Both the position numbers and the translations under genes were made by a program. Positions 18,081-30,482 of a stretch of 64,000 bases of DNA are shown here, in pieces. How positions within the stretch are numbered: position 1 is the first letter of the stretch; each line of letters begins with the position of its first letter. Source of the stretch: an uncultured Ruminococcus sp. (GTDB taxonomy: Bacteria > Bacillota > Clostridia > Oscillospirales > Ruminococcaceae). The stretch covers positions 62,001 to 126,000 of the forward strand of contig CAKSJP010000002.1 of assembly GCA_934463425.1 (NCBI GenBank). Reading direction: 5' to 3'. Below the pieces are notes generated by a model. It worked only from the letters and a program-made list of their open reading frames with translations. It did no database searches and was not told the origin of the DNA.

Positions 18081-19439
18081 TTAGCCCAGAATGTCTTTCA
18101 GACTGGAGAAATGGTGTTCCTTAGAGACGATCACCACAGAATCCCCCAGTTCGATCACGGCGCTGCCGTCCGGCACGACGATCTCCCGCTTTCGGATAAT
18201 GGCGCAGATCAGAATGTTCTTTTTCAGCTGCACATCCCGAAGCGGCACGCCCACCAGATTTGGAATCCGGTCTTTGACGCGGAACTCGATCGCCTCCACC
18301 TGGTTGCCCACCAGATGGTAGAGCGACTCGATCTCGCTTCCGGCAGTGCTTGCCAGCGAGCGCACATAGCTCAGCACGTTTCCTGTGGTCAGCATCTTCG
18401 GCGAGACCACACAGTCCAGCCCCAGTTCTGATGCCAGGTCGATATAATTCTCCCGGCTGATCTTTGTGACGACCTTGGCGTTGGTGCTGTCCTTGGCAAA
18501 CAGCGAGATGATCATATTCTCCTCGTCGATGCCGGTGAGCGCCACAAAGCCGTCCACATCCAGAACACCCTCTTCGATCAGCAGATCCTGATCTGTGCCG
18601 TCACCCCAAATGACGATTGCCTTTGGGAGCAGCTCCGCCAGCTTGTCGCAGCGTTCCTGATCCTTTTCGATGATCTTGACTTTCATGCCCACATTCAGCA
18701 GCTGCTTCGCCAGATAATAGCAGACTCTGCCGCCGCCCACCAGCATGACCGTCTTTACCTTGTCCTTCATAAAGCCGCTGGCACGGAAAAAGCGTTCGAT
18801 GTTTTTGTGCGATGCCGCCACATGGATGCGGTCTCCGGCACGCAGCTGAAAATCGCCGCCGGGAATGAACACCTCATCCTCCCGCTGTACTGCGCAGATC
18901 AGCAGCTTTGTCTTGATCTTTTTGTACAGCTCCACCAGAGAGATACCCTCCAGCCAGGGAAAGTCCGGCAGACGGTATTCCACCAGCTCCAGCTTTCCCT
19001 TGCCGAACACCTCCACCTTTGCTGCTGAGGGGAACACCAGCACACGCATGATCTCATCCGCTGTGGAAAGCTCCGGGTTGATGACCATAGAGAGCCCCAG
19101 ATCCTCCCGGATGAGGTGCATCTGCTGATAATATTCCGGCATCCGCACCCGGGAGATGGTTTCCTTCGCACCGAGCCGCTTTCCGATCAGACAGCACAGC
19201 ACGTTCAGTTCATCATAAGGCGTGGCAGCAATGAGAAGCGTCGCCTTGTTGACACCGGCTTCCAGCTGCGTTTCCGCTGTTGCGCCGTTTCCTTCGATGC
19301 ACATTACATCCAGCGTGTTCTGCACCTTCCGCAGATTGGACTCCTTGCAGTCCACCACGGTGATGTCATGGCCTTCCTGCACCAACATCGCAGAAAGCTT
19401 ACTGCCAATTTTTCCGTTTCCGATAATTACGATTTTCAT
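18081..19439 (-). CDS. trkA: Trk potassium-uptake regulatory subunit TrkA
   Basis: A 452-residue cytoplasmic nucleotide-binding subunit that gates TrkH. It has two RCK units, each with a Rossmann half and a TrkA_C half. The first starts MKIVIIGNGKIGSKLSAML; the second is at about residue 230 (MLVGGGRVCYYLAKQLL). Start at 19439 is the family N-terminus. A longer frame to 19535 would run into the promoter region and is rejected. The ribosome site (GGGTGA) is weak. Confidence 0.94.
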   Translation of the reverse strand: MKIVIIGNGKIGSKLSAMLVQEGHDITVVDCKESNLRKVQNTLDVMCIEGNGATAETQLEAGVNKATLLIAATPYDELNVLCCLIGKRLGAKETISRVRMPEYYQQMHLIREDLGLSMVINPELSTADEIMRVLVFPSAAKVEVFGKGKLELVEYRLPDFPWLEGISLVELYKKIKTKLLICAVQREDEVFIPGGDFQLRAGDRIHVAASHKNIERFFRASGFMKDKVKTVMLVGGGRVCYYLAKQLLNVGMKVKIIEKDQERCDKLAELLPKAIVIWGDGTDQDLLIEEGVLDVDGFVALTGIDEENMIISLFAKDSTNAKVVTKISRENYIDLASELGLDCVVSPKMLTTGNVLSYVRSLASTAGSEIESLYHLVGNQVEAIEFRVKDRIPNLVGVPLRDVQLKKNILICAIIRKREIVVPDGSAVIELGDSVVIVSKEHHFSSLKDILG

Positions 19440-19517
19440 AGTAGCATTCACCCAATAACCGGCAAAGAAATTGCCCCGAAAATAATCTGTTTCTTTGTTG
19501 AAAAATGAACAGATTCT

Positions 19518-19546
19518 ATTATAACATTTCTGCACCGGAATGTCAA
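19518..19546 (-). promoter_or_regulatory. Consensus promoter of trkA-trkH
   Basis: Minus strand TTGACA, 17-base spacer, TATAAT, giving a leader of about 70 bases. Confidence 0.85.
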
Positions 19547-19645
19547 CGGATCACGCCAGACCGCAAACAGCATTCTAACACGCTTTACAGACAAAAAACA
19601 GCATCCCCGGAGAACCTCTCATTCCCCGAAGATGCCGCCACATTT

Positions 19646-23658
<4,013 letters not shown>

Positions 23659-23682
23659 AGGTTCACTCCTGTGATAAAAACG

Positions 23683-24471
23683 TCACTTCGCCAGGCGCTG
23701 GCGCACTGCCTCGTATAAAAAGATCCCGGCTGCAACAGACGCATTCAGCGAGTTGACCTTGCCGCGCATGGGCAGGCTGAGCATGGCGTCACAGGTCTCA
23801 CTGACCAGACGGCTCATGCCGAAGCCCTCCGAGCCGACAACAAATGCCGTGCCGCCGGTAAAGTCTGCTTCTGTATAGCTGGTGCCGGCAGCATCTGTGC
23901 CATAGATCCAGACACCGTTTTTCTTCAGCGTCTCCATGGCAGATGCCAGATTCGGCACGCGCGCCACCGGCAGCCAGCTTGCCGCACCGGCAGAGGTCTT
24001 TCCCACAGTCAGCGTCAGCGAAGCACTCCGGCGCTTCGGGATCACCACACCATGCGCCCCGGCAGCCTCAGCCGTCCGGATGATCGCGCCCAGATTATGG
24101 GGATCCTGAATGCCGTCACAGAGCACCAGCAGCGGCGGCTCGCCCTTTTCTGCGGCGCGCTCCAGCAGTTCCTCCAGGGAAACATAAGTGCCGCATGCAC
24201 CCTCTGCAGCAACGCCCTGATGTACGGCACCGCCGGTCAGCTGAGACAGTTTGGACTCTGTTACAACCTTTACCGGGATGCCCTTTTCTTTGGCGAGACT
24301 GATGATCTCCTGGAGACCGCCGCTCTCCTGTCCCACATACACAAGATCAATTTTGGCGTCGCTGCGCAGCGCTTCCAGCACCGGATTGCGTCCGGCAATG
24401 CGGTCATTTTCGGTCTCGCTGCTGCCGGACGGCTTCTGTGCCCGTCGCGGCTGCGGTTTTCTCTGGCTCAT
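23683..24471 (-). CDS. rlmB: 23S rRNA (guanosine-2'-O-)-methyltransferase, RlmB/TrmH family
   Basis: A 262-residue SPOUT-class methyltransferase. The N-terminal RNA-binding domain begins IAGRNPVLEALRS. The catalytic trefoil-knot motifs are LCDGIQDPHNLGAIIRTAEA, GTAFVVGSEGFGMSRLV and LPMRGKVNSLNASVAAGI. Length matches RlmB, which methylates G2251 of 23S rRNA; some paralogues act on other sites, so the exact target is less sure than the family. It has its own promoter with a leader of about 130 bases and lies 24 bases before the membrane-protein gene. Confidence 0.9.
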   Translation of the reverse strand: MSQRKPQPRRAQKPSGSSETENDRIAGRNPVLEALRSDAKIDLVYVGQESGGLQEIISLAKEKGIPVKVVTESKLSQLTGGAVHQGVAAEGACGTYVSLEELLERAAEKGEPPLLVLCDGIQDPHNLGAIIRTAEAAGAHGVVIPKRRSASLTLTVGKTSAGAASWLPVARVPNLASAMETLKKNGVWIYGTDAAGTSYTEADFTGGTAFVVGSEGFGMSRLVSETCDAMLSLPMRGKVNSLNASVAAGIFLYEAVRQRLAK

Positions 24472-24609
24472 AAGTGTATTTCCTCCGTTATCTCGCTGCG
24501 CTCTGTTTTACAAGCCCAGCGCTTCATTTTTGCACGATTCTCATTGCGCGTGTTCCCATAAAAATGAAATGCACATCGTTTCAGCAGGATTTTATGCAAA
24601 CACGATTTT

Positions 24610-24638
24610 ATTATAGCACATCCGGAGAGAAAACACAA
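24610..24638 (-). promoter_or_regulatory. Promoter of rlmB
   Basis: Minus strand TTGTGT, 17-base spacer, TATAAT. The leader is AT-rich compared with the neighbouring genes. Confidence 0.6.
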
Positions 24639-24697
24639 GATTTTTCACGGGATTTTCAGATTTCCATTCTCTGATCGGCCGCAGCGCCGGCTCGTCC

Positions 24698-24946
24698 CTA
24701 CCGCATCAGCAGGCACACCGCCGCCGTCCCAAGAGAGCTGAACAGCACCAGCAGCACTGTACGCAGCCAGAAACGCTTTTCCGCCTTCTCCGGCGCAGCC
24801 TCCCGGAGCAGTGCGTCAGCATCCTCCCGGGAGAGCTGCTGGGGCAGCTGGGTCACGCCGGGCTTCAGATAAAACACCGCCCGTTCAAAGTATAAGCTGT
24901 CCGGATGATTCACTTCGATGATCTTCTTTTGTACGCCTTTTACCAT
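24698..24946 (-). CDS. Small membrane protein, function unknown
   Basis: An 82-residue protein with a soluble N-terminal half (VQKKIIEVNHPDSLYFERAVFYLKP) and one C-terminal membrane helix (LRTVLLVLFSSLGTAAVCLL). GGAGG precedes the ATG. Single-helix, tail-anchored topology is all that can be stated. I think similar proteins occur in related Clostridia but cannot name a function. Confidence 0.6.
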   Translation of the reverse strand: MVKGVQKKIIEVNHPDSLYFERAVFYLKPGVTQLPQQLSREDADALLREAAPEKAEKRFWLRTVLLVLFSSLGTAAVCLLMR

Positions 24947-25032
24947 TGTTGTTTCCTCCGCAGTTCGGGTTTTCCATACGTTTCACAGGAAGTATGTGCA
25001 CAATATGAATCATGCAATCAGGAGAAACCTGT

Positions 25033-25096
25033 TTTTCCACAAAATCAGCTGCTTCGACGAAAAAAATGTGGAAAACTCTGTGGAAACGGTGGAAAA
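25033..25096. repeat. Cluster of four DnaA-box-like nonamers
   Basis: TTTTCCACA at 25033-25041, then on the opposite strand TGTGGAAAA (25067-25075), TGTGGAAAC (25079-25087) and GGTGGAAAA (25088-25096). The first two differ by one base from the DnaA box TTATCCACA. They lie in the 222-base gap between the small membrane gene and the esterase gene, with no other feature. Confidence 0.4.
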
Positions 25097-25168
25097 CTCA
25101 CGCAGTTTCCAATATGATATCCCTCTGTGGAATCTGGTGGAGAATGCATTTTCCGCTGCACAGTTTAT

Positions 25169-26683
25169 TCACATCAGCGGCAGAGCGGAAAGTTCTGTCC
25201 GGAACGGTGCTGCCGGGAGGCCGTTTTTCCCGAACAGCGGCACATCGCCGTAGTTCACCCAGCAATACCGTGCAGATCTCGGCGCATCCACGCCCTCTGC
25301 AGTAAGCTGCACGGTGTTTCCGTCCAGGACAGCCTTTGCCGGATGATACACCCCGTCTGCACCGGCGATCTCAAAGCCGGAAGGCGCTCCGTGCCATTCC
25401 ATGCCCTGTTCCGCATGGTCGAAAAATACCGTCAGCACTGCGCCGTCCACTGTAAAGCTGCGGTAGATCGGGCCAAACGCTTCCAGTTCTGTTTCGCCGT
25501 AGACCAGCCGCCGCGCCTGAAGCGCCAGACGATGTCCCACCGGATGCTTGTCCACCGGATGGATGTTGCAGTATTCGCCGCAGTCCAGGATCACAGCAAT
25601 GCCGGTATGCTTCACCGTCTGACAGACCTGCATCTGTGCCTCGCGCAGCCGGCTCCAGGTGCCGTTCTCCGGCGTGTCGGCAAACGCATGCATCGGCAGC
25701 TGCACCAGGAGAAACGGCAGCGTCAGATCTTCAAAGTCCTGCCGCCACCGGGCGATCAGCATCGTCAAAAGTGTACCATAGCAATCCGGTCGGATCTCGT
25801 CGTTTTCTCCCTGATAATAGAAAAATCCACGAATGGTATAGGGCACGACCTTTTGCAGCATATTGTGGTACATTCCCGCCGGACGATAGGGACTTTTGAT
25901 TCCCAGAGGGCCGGGATAGCGGTTTTCGCCGCAGCGGCGGATGATCTCGTCCCAGGGCATATTGCTGTCCTCCTGATAGCATTTCTGCATCCGCTTTTCC
26001 CAGGCGGTATGATATGTCACATACTCGTCATAGGCGGCGATCATCTCCTCATCCGTCTTTCCGGCAGTGGCATCGGCATAATCCTGCAAATAGCCGTGTC
26101 CGGCAGCATGCGCCTGAAGATCCTTTTCCGGCAGCCAGCAGCTGATGGAAGAACCGCCGAAGTTACAGCCGATGATGCCCACCGGAACACCCAGGTGTTC
26201 TGCCAGTTCCTTTGCTGCCAGATAAGCCACAGCCGACCAGGTGCCGCAGACCTCCGGAGACGGCAGCTCCCAGTGTGCCGCATCCAGCGCAGCAGTATAA
26301 GCGGCATCCACAAAAGTATTTCGCGGCACCTGGAAATACCGGACGTTGGAGTTACCGCAGCGTTCCAGCTCCGCCGCGCCGTTTTTGGCATCCTTCAGCA
26401 TAAACTCCATGTTGGACTGACCGCCGGCAAGCCATACCTCGCCAAACGCCACATCCGTAAAAACCGTCTCATTTACAGTCATGGTACAGCCCGTTCCGCC
26501 GGGCATCGGCGGCAGTGTCACGCGCCATGTGCCGTCTGTGCTGACAGCGGAAGAGACCGCACAGCGGCGCTCCGGAATGGAGACCGTGACTGTCTCCCCC
26601 GGTGTGCCTGTTCCAAAGACAGCAAGGGGCTTGCCGCGCTGAAGCAGCATGTGGTCGGTAAAAATTGTTGCACATTGTATCAT
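25169..26683 (-). CDS. Sialate O-acetylesterase-like carbohydrate esterase (SASA/CE6 type)
   Basis: A 504-residue SGNH-fold esterase that removes acetyl groups from sialic acids or acetylated plant glycans. The nucleophile block is EVWLAGGQSNMEF (Ser in GQSN, about residue 90), followed by GIIGCNFGGSSISCW and FFYYQGENDEIRPDCY; HPVDKHPVGHRLA carries the probable catalytic His. No signal peptide is seen, so it may act on imported sugars. ATG 26683 follows AAGGAGA; a consensus promoter lies at 26721-26749. In a gut or rumen Clostridia either mucin or xylan acetyl groups are plausible substrates; the sequence does not decide. Confidence 0.88.
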   Translation of the reverse strand: MIQCATIFTDHMLLQRGKPLAVFGTGTPGETVTVSIPERRCAVSSAVSTDGTWRVTLPPMPGGTGCTMTVNETVFTDVAFGEVWLAGGQSNMEFMLKDAKNGAAELERCGNSNVRYFQVPRNTFVDAAYTAALDAAHWELPSPEVCGTWSAVAYLAAKELAEHLGVPVGIIGCNFGGSSISCWLPEKDLQAHAAGHGYLQDYADATAGKTDEEMIAAYDEYVTYHTAWEKRMQKCYQEDSNMPWDEIIRRCGENRYPGPLGIKSPYRPAGMYHNMLQKVVPYTIRGFFYYQGENDEIRPDCYGTLLTMLIARWRQDFEDLTLPFLLVQLPMHAFADTPENGTWSRLREAQMQVCQTVKHTGIAVILDCGEYCNIHPVDKHPVGHRLALQARRLVYGETELEAFGPIYRSFTVDGAVLTVFFDHAEQGMEWHGAPSGFEIAGADGVYHPAKAVLDGNTVQLTAEGVDAPRSARYCWVNYGDVPLFGKNGLPAAPFRTELSALPLM

Positions 26684-26720
26684 AAAGTGATTCTCCTTGT
26701 CCTATTATGGTATCAGGTCT

Positions 26721-26749
26721 ATTATACAGGGTTTTCGGAAAGCTGTCAA
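26721..26749 (-). promoter_or_regulatory. Consensus promoter of the esterase gene
   Basis: Minus strand TTGACA, 17-base spacer, TATAAT. Confidence 0.85.
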
Positions 26750-26799
26750 CGAGGTGCGCTAGGAAAGCAAAAATGTTGTGAAGAAGAAACAGCAGACAT

Positions 26800-27058
26800 T
26801 ACTCTACTTTAAATTCAAATATCTTAAGTGTCGAATTTTGTCGAATATGTATATATGTGCATTTAAAATTTTATTATTTTTTTATTTTCATAGTGGAGAA
26901 TATTATTTAGACTTATTAGATCACAAATGCTAATACATTTTACATTTAGAAGCTTGACACAATTATTCTATAGTGCTATAATAATAATAGCTTAAGCAAT
27001 AGTAGAATCGTTTCAAGTCTTGGAACAAAGTAGGGAAAATTGAAAGAAGGTCATTTTC
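26800..27058. other. AT-rich divergent intergenic region
   Basis: The 375-base gap 26684-27058 carries the esterase promoter on its left and the dockerin-operon promoter on its right. In between is strongly AT-rich DNA with a short direct repeat TGTCGAATTTTGTCGAAT near 26833 and no open frame of note. Composition changes abruptly from the GC-rich esterase gene. Confidence 0.6.
26954..26982 (+). promoter_or_regulatory. Consensus promoter of the secreted dockerin gene pair
   Basis: TTGACA, 17-base spacer, TATAAT, about 76 bases before the ATG at 27059. Confidence 0.85.
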
Positions 27059-27973
27059 ATGAACAAGACATGGAAAAAGTTGACTGCATGCACTACAGCA
27101 GCAGTAACACTTGCCTTAAGTGTTGGTTCTTTAAGTGCAAGTGCAATTACGCCAACAATTACACCTAATTTTGGCTTCGAGTATTCGGTATACACAGAAC
27201 GAATTGCTGGAACAAATCAGGTGAAGGTCACTTTTCATACAACAAAAAATCCCGGAATAAGTGGATTAGGAATAACTTTTCTTTGCGATAGTTCTTGTAC
27301 ACCTGTAAGTGTTGACAGAAGTCAAACTAGCATGGCAACCGGAATTGGTTACGACCGCAAGCAAGGGTCAAAAGTTTATTTTACTTCTTCCTATGGATCT
27401 GCTGATGACTCATTTAATTATGATAAACTAGATGTAACTGTAATTTATAATGTTACTGGTGACAGCACCCAAAAGCATGAATTCAGCGTTGGTTTAACCG
27501 GTATTTTCCGATATGAAAAAGTTGGTGAAAACACCTACAGAAGCATTGGTGAACTGTATACCGAAAAAGATCCAGAATATAAAGAACTAGTAAACGAAAC
27601 GTCTGTAAGCGTTGGGGTGAGTGCTGATAAAAAAGCGTTAGTTGGTGACTTAAACGGCGATAAAACAATTAACAGCTTAGATGTTAATTGTTTACAGCGA
27701 GTGATGTCATATGCAACAGCAGGAAAATACAAGGTTGATAATTCATCGCAAATCACTCTTTCTGAATTAAACAATGCAATTTGTGATTATCCAACTCTTT
27801 GGTCTGATATGCCCGGATTGATTTGCGCTGATATTGCAAATACTGACGGCAATAATGTTATCAATAAAAATGATTCGACTGAGTTGCTAAACTATATTGC
27901 CACAATCGGTGCAAGCTTGACATCTAAAAATGCATATATTGGTAAGCCTGTAACAGTATCTATTGTTATGTAA
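27059..27973 (+). CDS. Secreted protein with cohesin-like domain and C-terminal dockerin
   Basis: A 304-residue exported protein. Signal peptide about 1-29 (KLTACTTAAVTLALSVGSL). Residues 45-165 look like a small beta-sandwich with cohesin-type wording: KVTFHTTKNPGISGLGITFL, then YDKLDVTVIYNVTGD and SVGLTGIF. A dockerin follows: loop one GDLNGDKTINSLD (196-208) with helix VNCLQRVMSY, and a second, less regular loop ADIANTDGNNVINKND (257-272). The spacer between loops is longer than usual. One cohesin plus one dockerin would make it an adaptor scaffoldin of a cellulosome, like ScaC of Ruminococcus flavefaciens; the dockerin is fairly sure, the cohesin is inference. The gene is AT-rich compared with its neighbours. 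Confidence 0.7.
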   Translation: MNKTWKKLTACTTAAVTLALSVGSLSASAITPTITPNFGFEYSVYTERIAGTNQVKVTFHTTKNPGISGLGITFLCDSSCTPVSVDRSQTSMATGIGYDRKQGSKVYFTSSYGSADDSFNYDKLDVTVIYNVTGDSTQKHEFSVGLTGIFRYEKVGENTYRSIGELYTEKDPEYKELVNETSVSVGVSADKKALVGDLNGDKTINSLDVNCLQRVMSYATAGKYKVDNSSQITLSELNNAICDYPTLWSDMPGLICADIANTDGNNVINKNDSTELLNYIATIGASLTSKNAYIGKPVTVSIVM

Positions 27974-27992
27974 CACGAAGGAGGAAGTTTTT

Positions 27993-28661
27993 ATGAAAAC
28001 AAGAAAGGCAATTGCAATTTTCTCTGCGGCAGTGATGAGCTTATGTGCGCTGCCTATGGCATCGGTAAGTGCTGCGGATGCAGCTGTTACGGGTGATGTG
28101 GACGGCGACGGCGTACTGACTGGACATGATGCGGCTGTTGTTTCTCGTTATTTGGTGAAGGGTGACATCAAATTGACAGACGAGCAGCTGAAAACCGCAG
28201 ATGTCAACGGAGACGGTAAAGTCGATACAACAGACGCGGACTGGATGTATGACAATATGACATATGGCTTAGGCGGTTCAATCGGCGACTACAGCACCGT
28301 TGATAATGTCGCTTCTATCAATGCAATTCGCGCATCAGAAGCGCTAGTAATTGCAGCAAAAGAAGGTGTCGGCACACAGATCAAAGTGACCGATCTGCTT
28401 CCGACAAAAGAAGATATCATTTCCAAGACATACGATGAAGAAAATCAGATTTTCTGCACTAGAGTCTGGTTTGAAAATGGTTCTCTGACACAAGTACAGT
28501 ACAATCTGCTTGATATGGACGGAGACGGAAAGATCACTTCTGCAGACGGAACAGGCATTATCACCATGTCTGCCTGGATTGGAATCATGGATACCAAAAG
28601 CAGCGATGAAACATTCCTGTTGAATCATGTATTCCATGGAAACTATTTCTACGGCGCATAA
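27993..28661 (+). CDS. Secreted dockerin-type EF-hand protein
   Basis: A 222-residue exported protein. Signal peptide about 1-27 (AIFSAAVMSLCALPMAS). An unusual N-terminal dockerin follows: GDVDGDGVLTGHD (34-46), VVSRYLVKGD, and ADVNGDGKVDTTD (69-81). After a region of unknown fold (100-165) there is a third calcium loop DMDGDGKITSAD (174-185). Calcium-binding positions 1, 3, 5 and 12 are kept in all three. No catalytic domain is recognised. It begins 19 bases after the cohesin-like gene with GGAGG before the ATG, so the two are co-expressed and may interact; partner identity is unproven. Confidence 0.75.
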   Translation: MKTRKAIAIFSAAVMSLCALPMASVSAADAAVTGDVDGDGVLTGHDAAVVSRYLVKGDIKLTDEQLKTADVNGDGKVDTTDADWMYDNMTYGLGGSIGDYSTVDNVASINAIRASEALVIAAKEGVGTQIKVTDLLPTKEDIISKTYDEENQIFCTRVWFENGSLTQVQYNLLDMDGDGKITSADGTGIITMSAWIGIMDTKSSDETFLLNHVFHGNYFYGA

Positions 28662-28689
28662 GCTTCCAGTTCAATAGAAAACAGACATT

Positions 28690-28733
28690 AAAAAACGCTG
28701 CCGGCAGCAAAAGCACTGCCGGCAGCGTTTTTT
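28690..28733 (+). terminator. Terminator of the dockerin pair
   Basis: Long stem AACGCTGCCGGCAG / CTGCCGGCAGCGTT with an 8-base loop, ending in six T residues. Confidence 0.9.
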
Positions 28734-28746
28734 CCATCAAACCAAC

Positions 28747-28776
28747 TTGACACATCTGCCTCCTCCATGGTACAAT
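28747..28776 (+). promoter_or_regulatory. Promoter of the flavin reductase gene
   Basis: TTGACA, 18-base spacer, TACAAT. Confidence 0.75.
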
Positions 28777-28819
28777 ATCGAACAGTACAAGCACAGCAAT
28801 TTGGAAGGAGCAGTAAATT

Positions 28820-29416
28820 ATGGCAAAACAGCATTGGAAAGGCAGCGTTCTCCTGGCACCCGTCCCGCCCACTCTGGTCTCCTGTGGCACCATGGAGCAC
28901 CCCAACGTCCTCACCATCGCCTGGACAGGCGTTTTGGCGACGCATCCGCCTATGACCTATATCTCCGTCCGTCCCTCCCGGTATTCCTATGATCTCATCC
29001 GGGAGTCCGGCGAGTTTGTCATCAATCTCCCCACCTCTGCCATGATGAAAGCCACGGATTTCTGCGGCGTGCGCAGCGGCAGAGATGTGGACAAGTTCGC
29101 CCAGTGTCACCTCACCCCAGAGCCGGCACAGACTGTAAGCGCGCCCATGATCGCCGAGTGCCCCGTCAGTCTGGAGTGCCGCGTCACCAGCACCAAAGAA
29201 CTGGGCACACACACTGTTTTTGAAGCGGAGATCACCGGTGTCAATGTGGACGAGCGCTTTCTGGACAGCAAGGGCAAGCTGAATCTCCAGCAGTGTGGTC
29301 TGATGGCATATGCCCATGGAGAATACTTCGCCCTGGGCAGAAAGCTGGGAAACTTCGGCGACTCTGTCCGGAAAAAGAAAAAAACGGGAAAGAAACAGCC
29401 GGGAAAGAAAAAATGA
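28820..29416 (+). CDS. Flavin reductase-like FMN-binding protein
   Basis: A 198-residue protein of the flavin reductase domain family (FMN-dependent split-barrel fold). It shows the opening PPTLVSCGTMEHPNVLTIAW, the RPSRYSYDLIRESGEFVINL block and the GRDVDKF segment that forms the flavin site. The C-terminus is a Lys-rich tail (RKKKKTGKKQPGKKK). Members bind FMN and serve as electron carriers; no physiological partner gene is next to it. It is monocistronic, with its own promoter and GGAG ribosome site. Confidence 0.85.
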   Translation: MAKQHWKGSVLLAPVPPTLVSCGTMEHPNVLTIAWTGVLATHPPMTYISVRPSRYSYDLIRESGEFVINLPTSAMMKATDFCGVRSGRDVDKFAQCHLTPEPAQTVSAPMIAECPVSLECRVTSTKELGTHTVFEAEITGVNVDERFLDSKGKLNLQQCGLMAYAHGEYFALGRKLGNFGDSVRKKKKTGKKQPGKKK

Positions 29417-29443
29417 CTTTCCACGGAACGGGAAGATGTCATC

Positions 29444-29470
29444 GTAAAGGCGAATGGTGTTCGCCCTTAC
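29444..29470. repeat. REP-like palindrome (GAAC subtype, variant), copy 2
   Basis: GTAAAGGCGAATGGTGTTCGCCCTTAC lies just after the flavin reductase gene (core shown: GGCGAATGGTGTTCGCC). It is the diverged form of the palindrome found in and beside the transposase at 33.2-33.6 kb. Confidence 0.6.
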
Positions 29471-29505
29471 AGAATCATTTCACATATCGCCCCAGATGTG
29501 CAACT

Positions 29506-29541
29506 TGTGGAATCGGGCGGATGTGGGCATCCGCCCCTACA
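29506..29541. repeat. REP-like palindrome (GATG subtype), copy 3
   Basis: Core GGGCGGATGTGGGCATCCGCCC with CCTAC on one side and GTGGAATC on the other. It is the intact relative of the copy at 4502-4537. With copy 2 it fills most of the 316-base gap 29417-29732, which otherwise holds only the tepA promoter and leader. Confidence 0.7.
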
Positions 29542-29601
29542 AATTCCTTCTCAACAAAAACAATTATAAAAATGATTTGTATAGAATCCCCCTGCATTCA
29601 C

Positions 29602-29629
29602 CTTGACTTTTCCACAAAACCTGCTATAA
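29602..29629 (+). promoter_or_regulatory. Promoter of tepA-ftsK
   Basis: TTGACT, 16-base spacer, TATAAT. Confidence 0.7.
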
Positions 29630-29732
29630 TATAGAAGTAGAAGGCAATGCTGCCTTCTTTCTGTATAACCGCGGCATTCCGGGACAGAATACAGATACGA
29701 CCCGTTTCGCATCTGTCCAAAGGAGTGCCGCT

Positions 29733-30452
29733 ATGAGCCAACAAAACGACAACACATCCAAAAGCAACGCCGAGCAGCAGCTGGATCAGGCGCAGCTGAT
29801 CGAAGAGACCGGCGGCGTCCGGCCGCAGAACGCCAAGCATCTGATCCACTGCCTGAACATCATCGGGCAGATCGAAGGGCACAACATCCTGCCGGACGAT
29901 GTCAAAACGACAAAATATGAGCACGTTCTCCCGGCGCTGGTCGCCATTGAACAGGATCAGAGCATTGAGGGACTGCTGATCCTGGTGAATACCATGGGCG
30001 GCGATGTAGAAGCCGGACTCGCCATTGCCGAGATGATCTCCGGCATGGAGACACCCACCGTCTCTCTGGTGGTGGGCGGCGGCCATTCCATCGGCATCCC
30101 CTTAGCGGTGAGCGCCGATATTTCTCTGATCGTTCCCTCGGCTTCCATGACGGTACACCCCGTGCGCACCACCGGCCTGGTGCTGGGCGTGCCGCAGACA
30201 ACCATCTATTTTGAAAAAATTCAGGAGCGCATCACTGGCTTCATCACACGGCACAGCCGCATCTCCCGGGAAGCCCTGGAGCAGATGATGATGAACACGC
30301 AGGAGATGGCGACCGATATGGGTACGGTCATCTCCGGAGAAGAAGCAGCGGCATCCGGGCTTATCGACCGGATCGGAACGCTGCACGATGCCATTGCTGC
30401 GCTCTATCATCTCATAGAAACACGAGAACTGCCGGAACAGGACGCGCCCTGA
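29733..30452 (+). CDS. tepA: ClpP-like serine protease TepA
   Basis: A 239-residue member of the ClpP/crotonase fold, translocation-enhancing protease type (YmfB/TepA). The catalytic serine is Ser119 in VGGGHSIGIPLAV, the histidine His142 in SMTVHPVR, and the acid lies in the EMATDMGTVISGEEAA segment, all in ClpP order. No signal peptide. As in Bacillus it sits directly upstream of the ftsK/spoIIIE-type translocase gene. Its substrates are not known; in Bacillus it was linked to protein export and degradation of small spore proteins. Confidence 0.9.
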   Translation: MSQQNDNTSKSNAEQQLDQAQLIEETGGVRPQNAKHLIHCLNIIGQIEGHNILPDDVKTTKYEHVLPALVAIEQDQSIEGLLILVNTMGGDVEAGLAIAEMISGMETPTVSLVVGGGHSIGIPLAVSADISLIVPSASMTVHPVRTTGLVLGVPQTTIYFEKIQERITGFITRHSRISREALEQMMMNTQEMATDMGTVISGEEAAASGLIDRIGTLHDAIAALYHLIETRELPEQDAP

Positions 30453-30482
30453 TCCCGCAGTTCCTTTCAGAAAGGCATAACA

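Noticed and set aside
25033..25096. Chromosomal origin
   Set aside because: No dnaA, dnaN or AT-rich unwinding element nearby; only box-like nonamers are present, reported as a low-interest finding.
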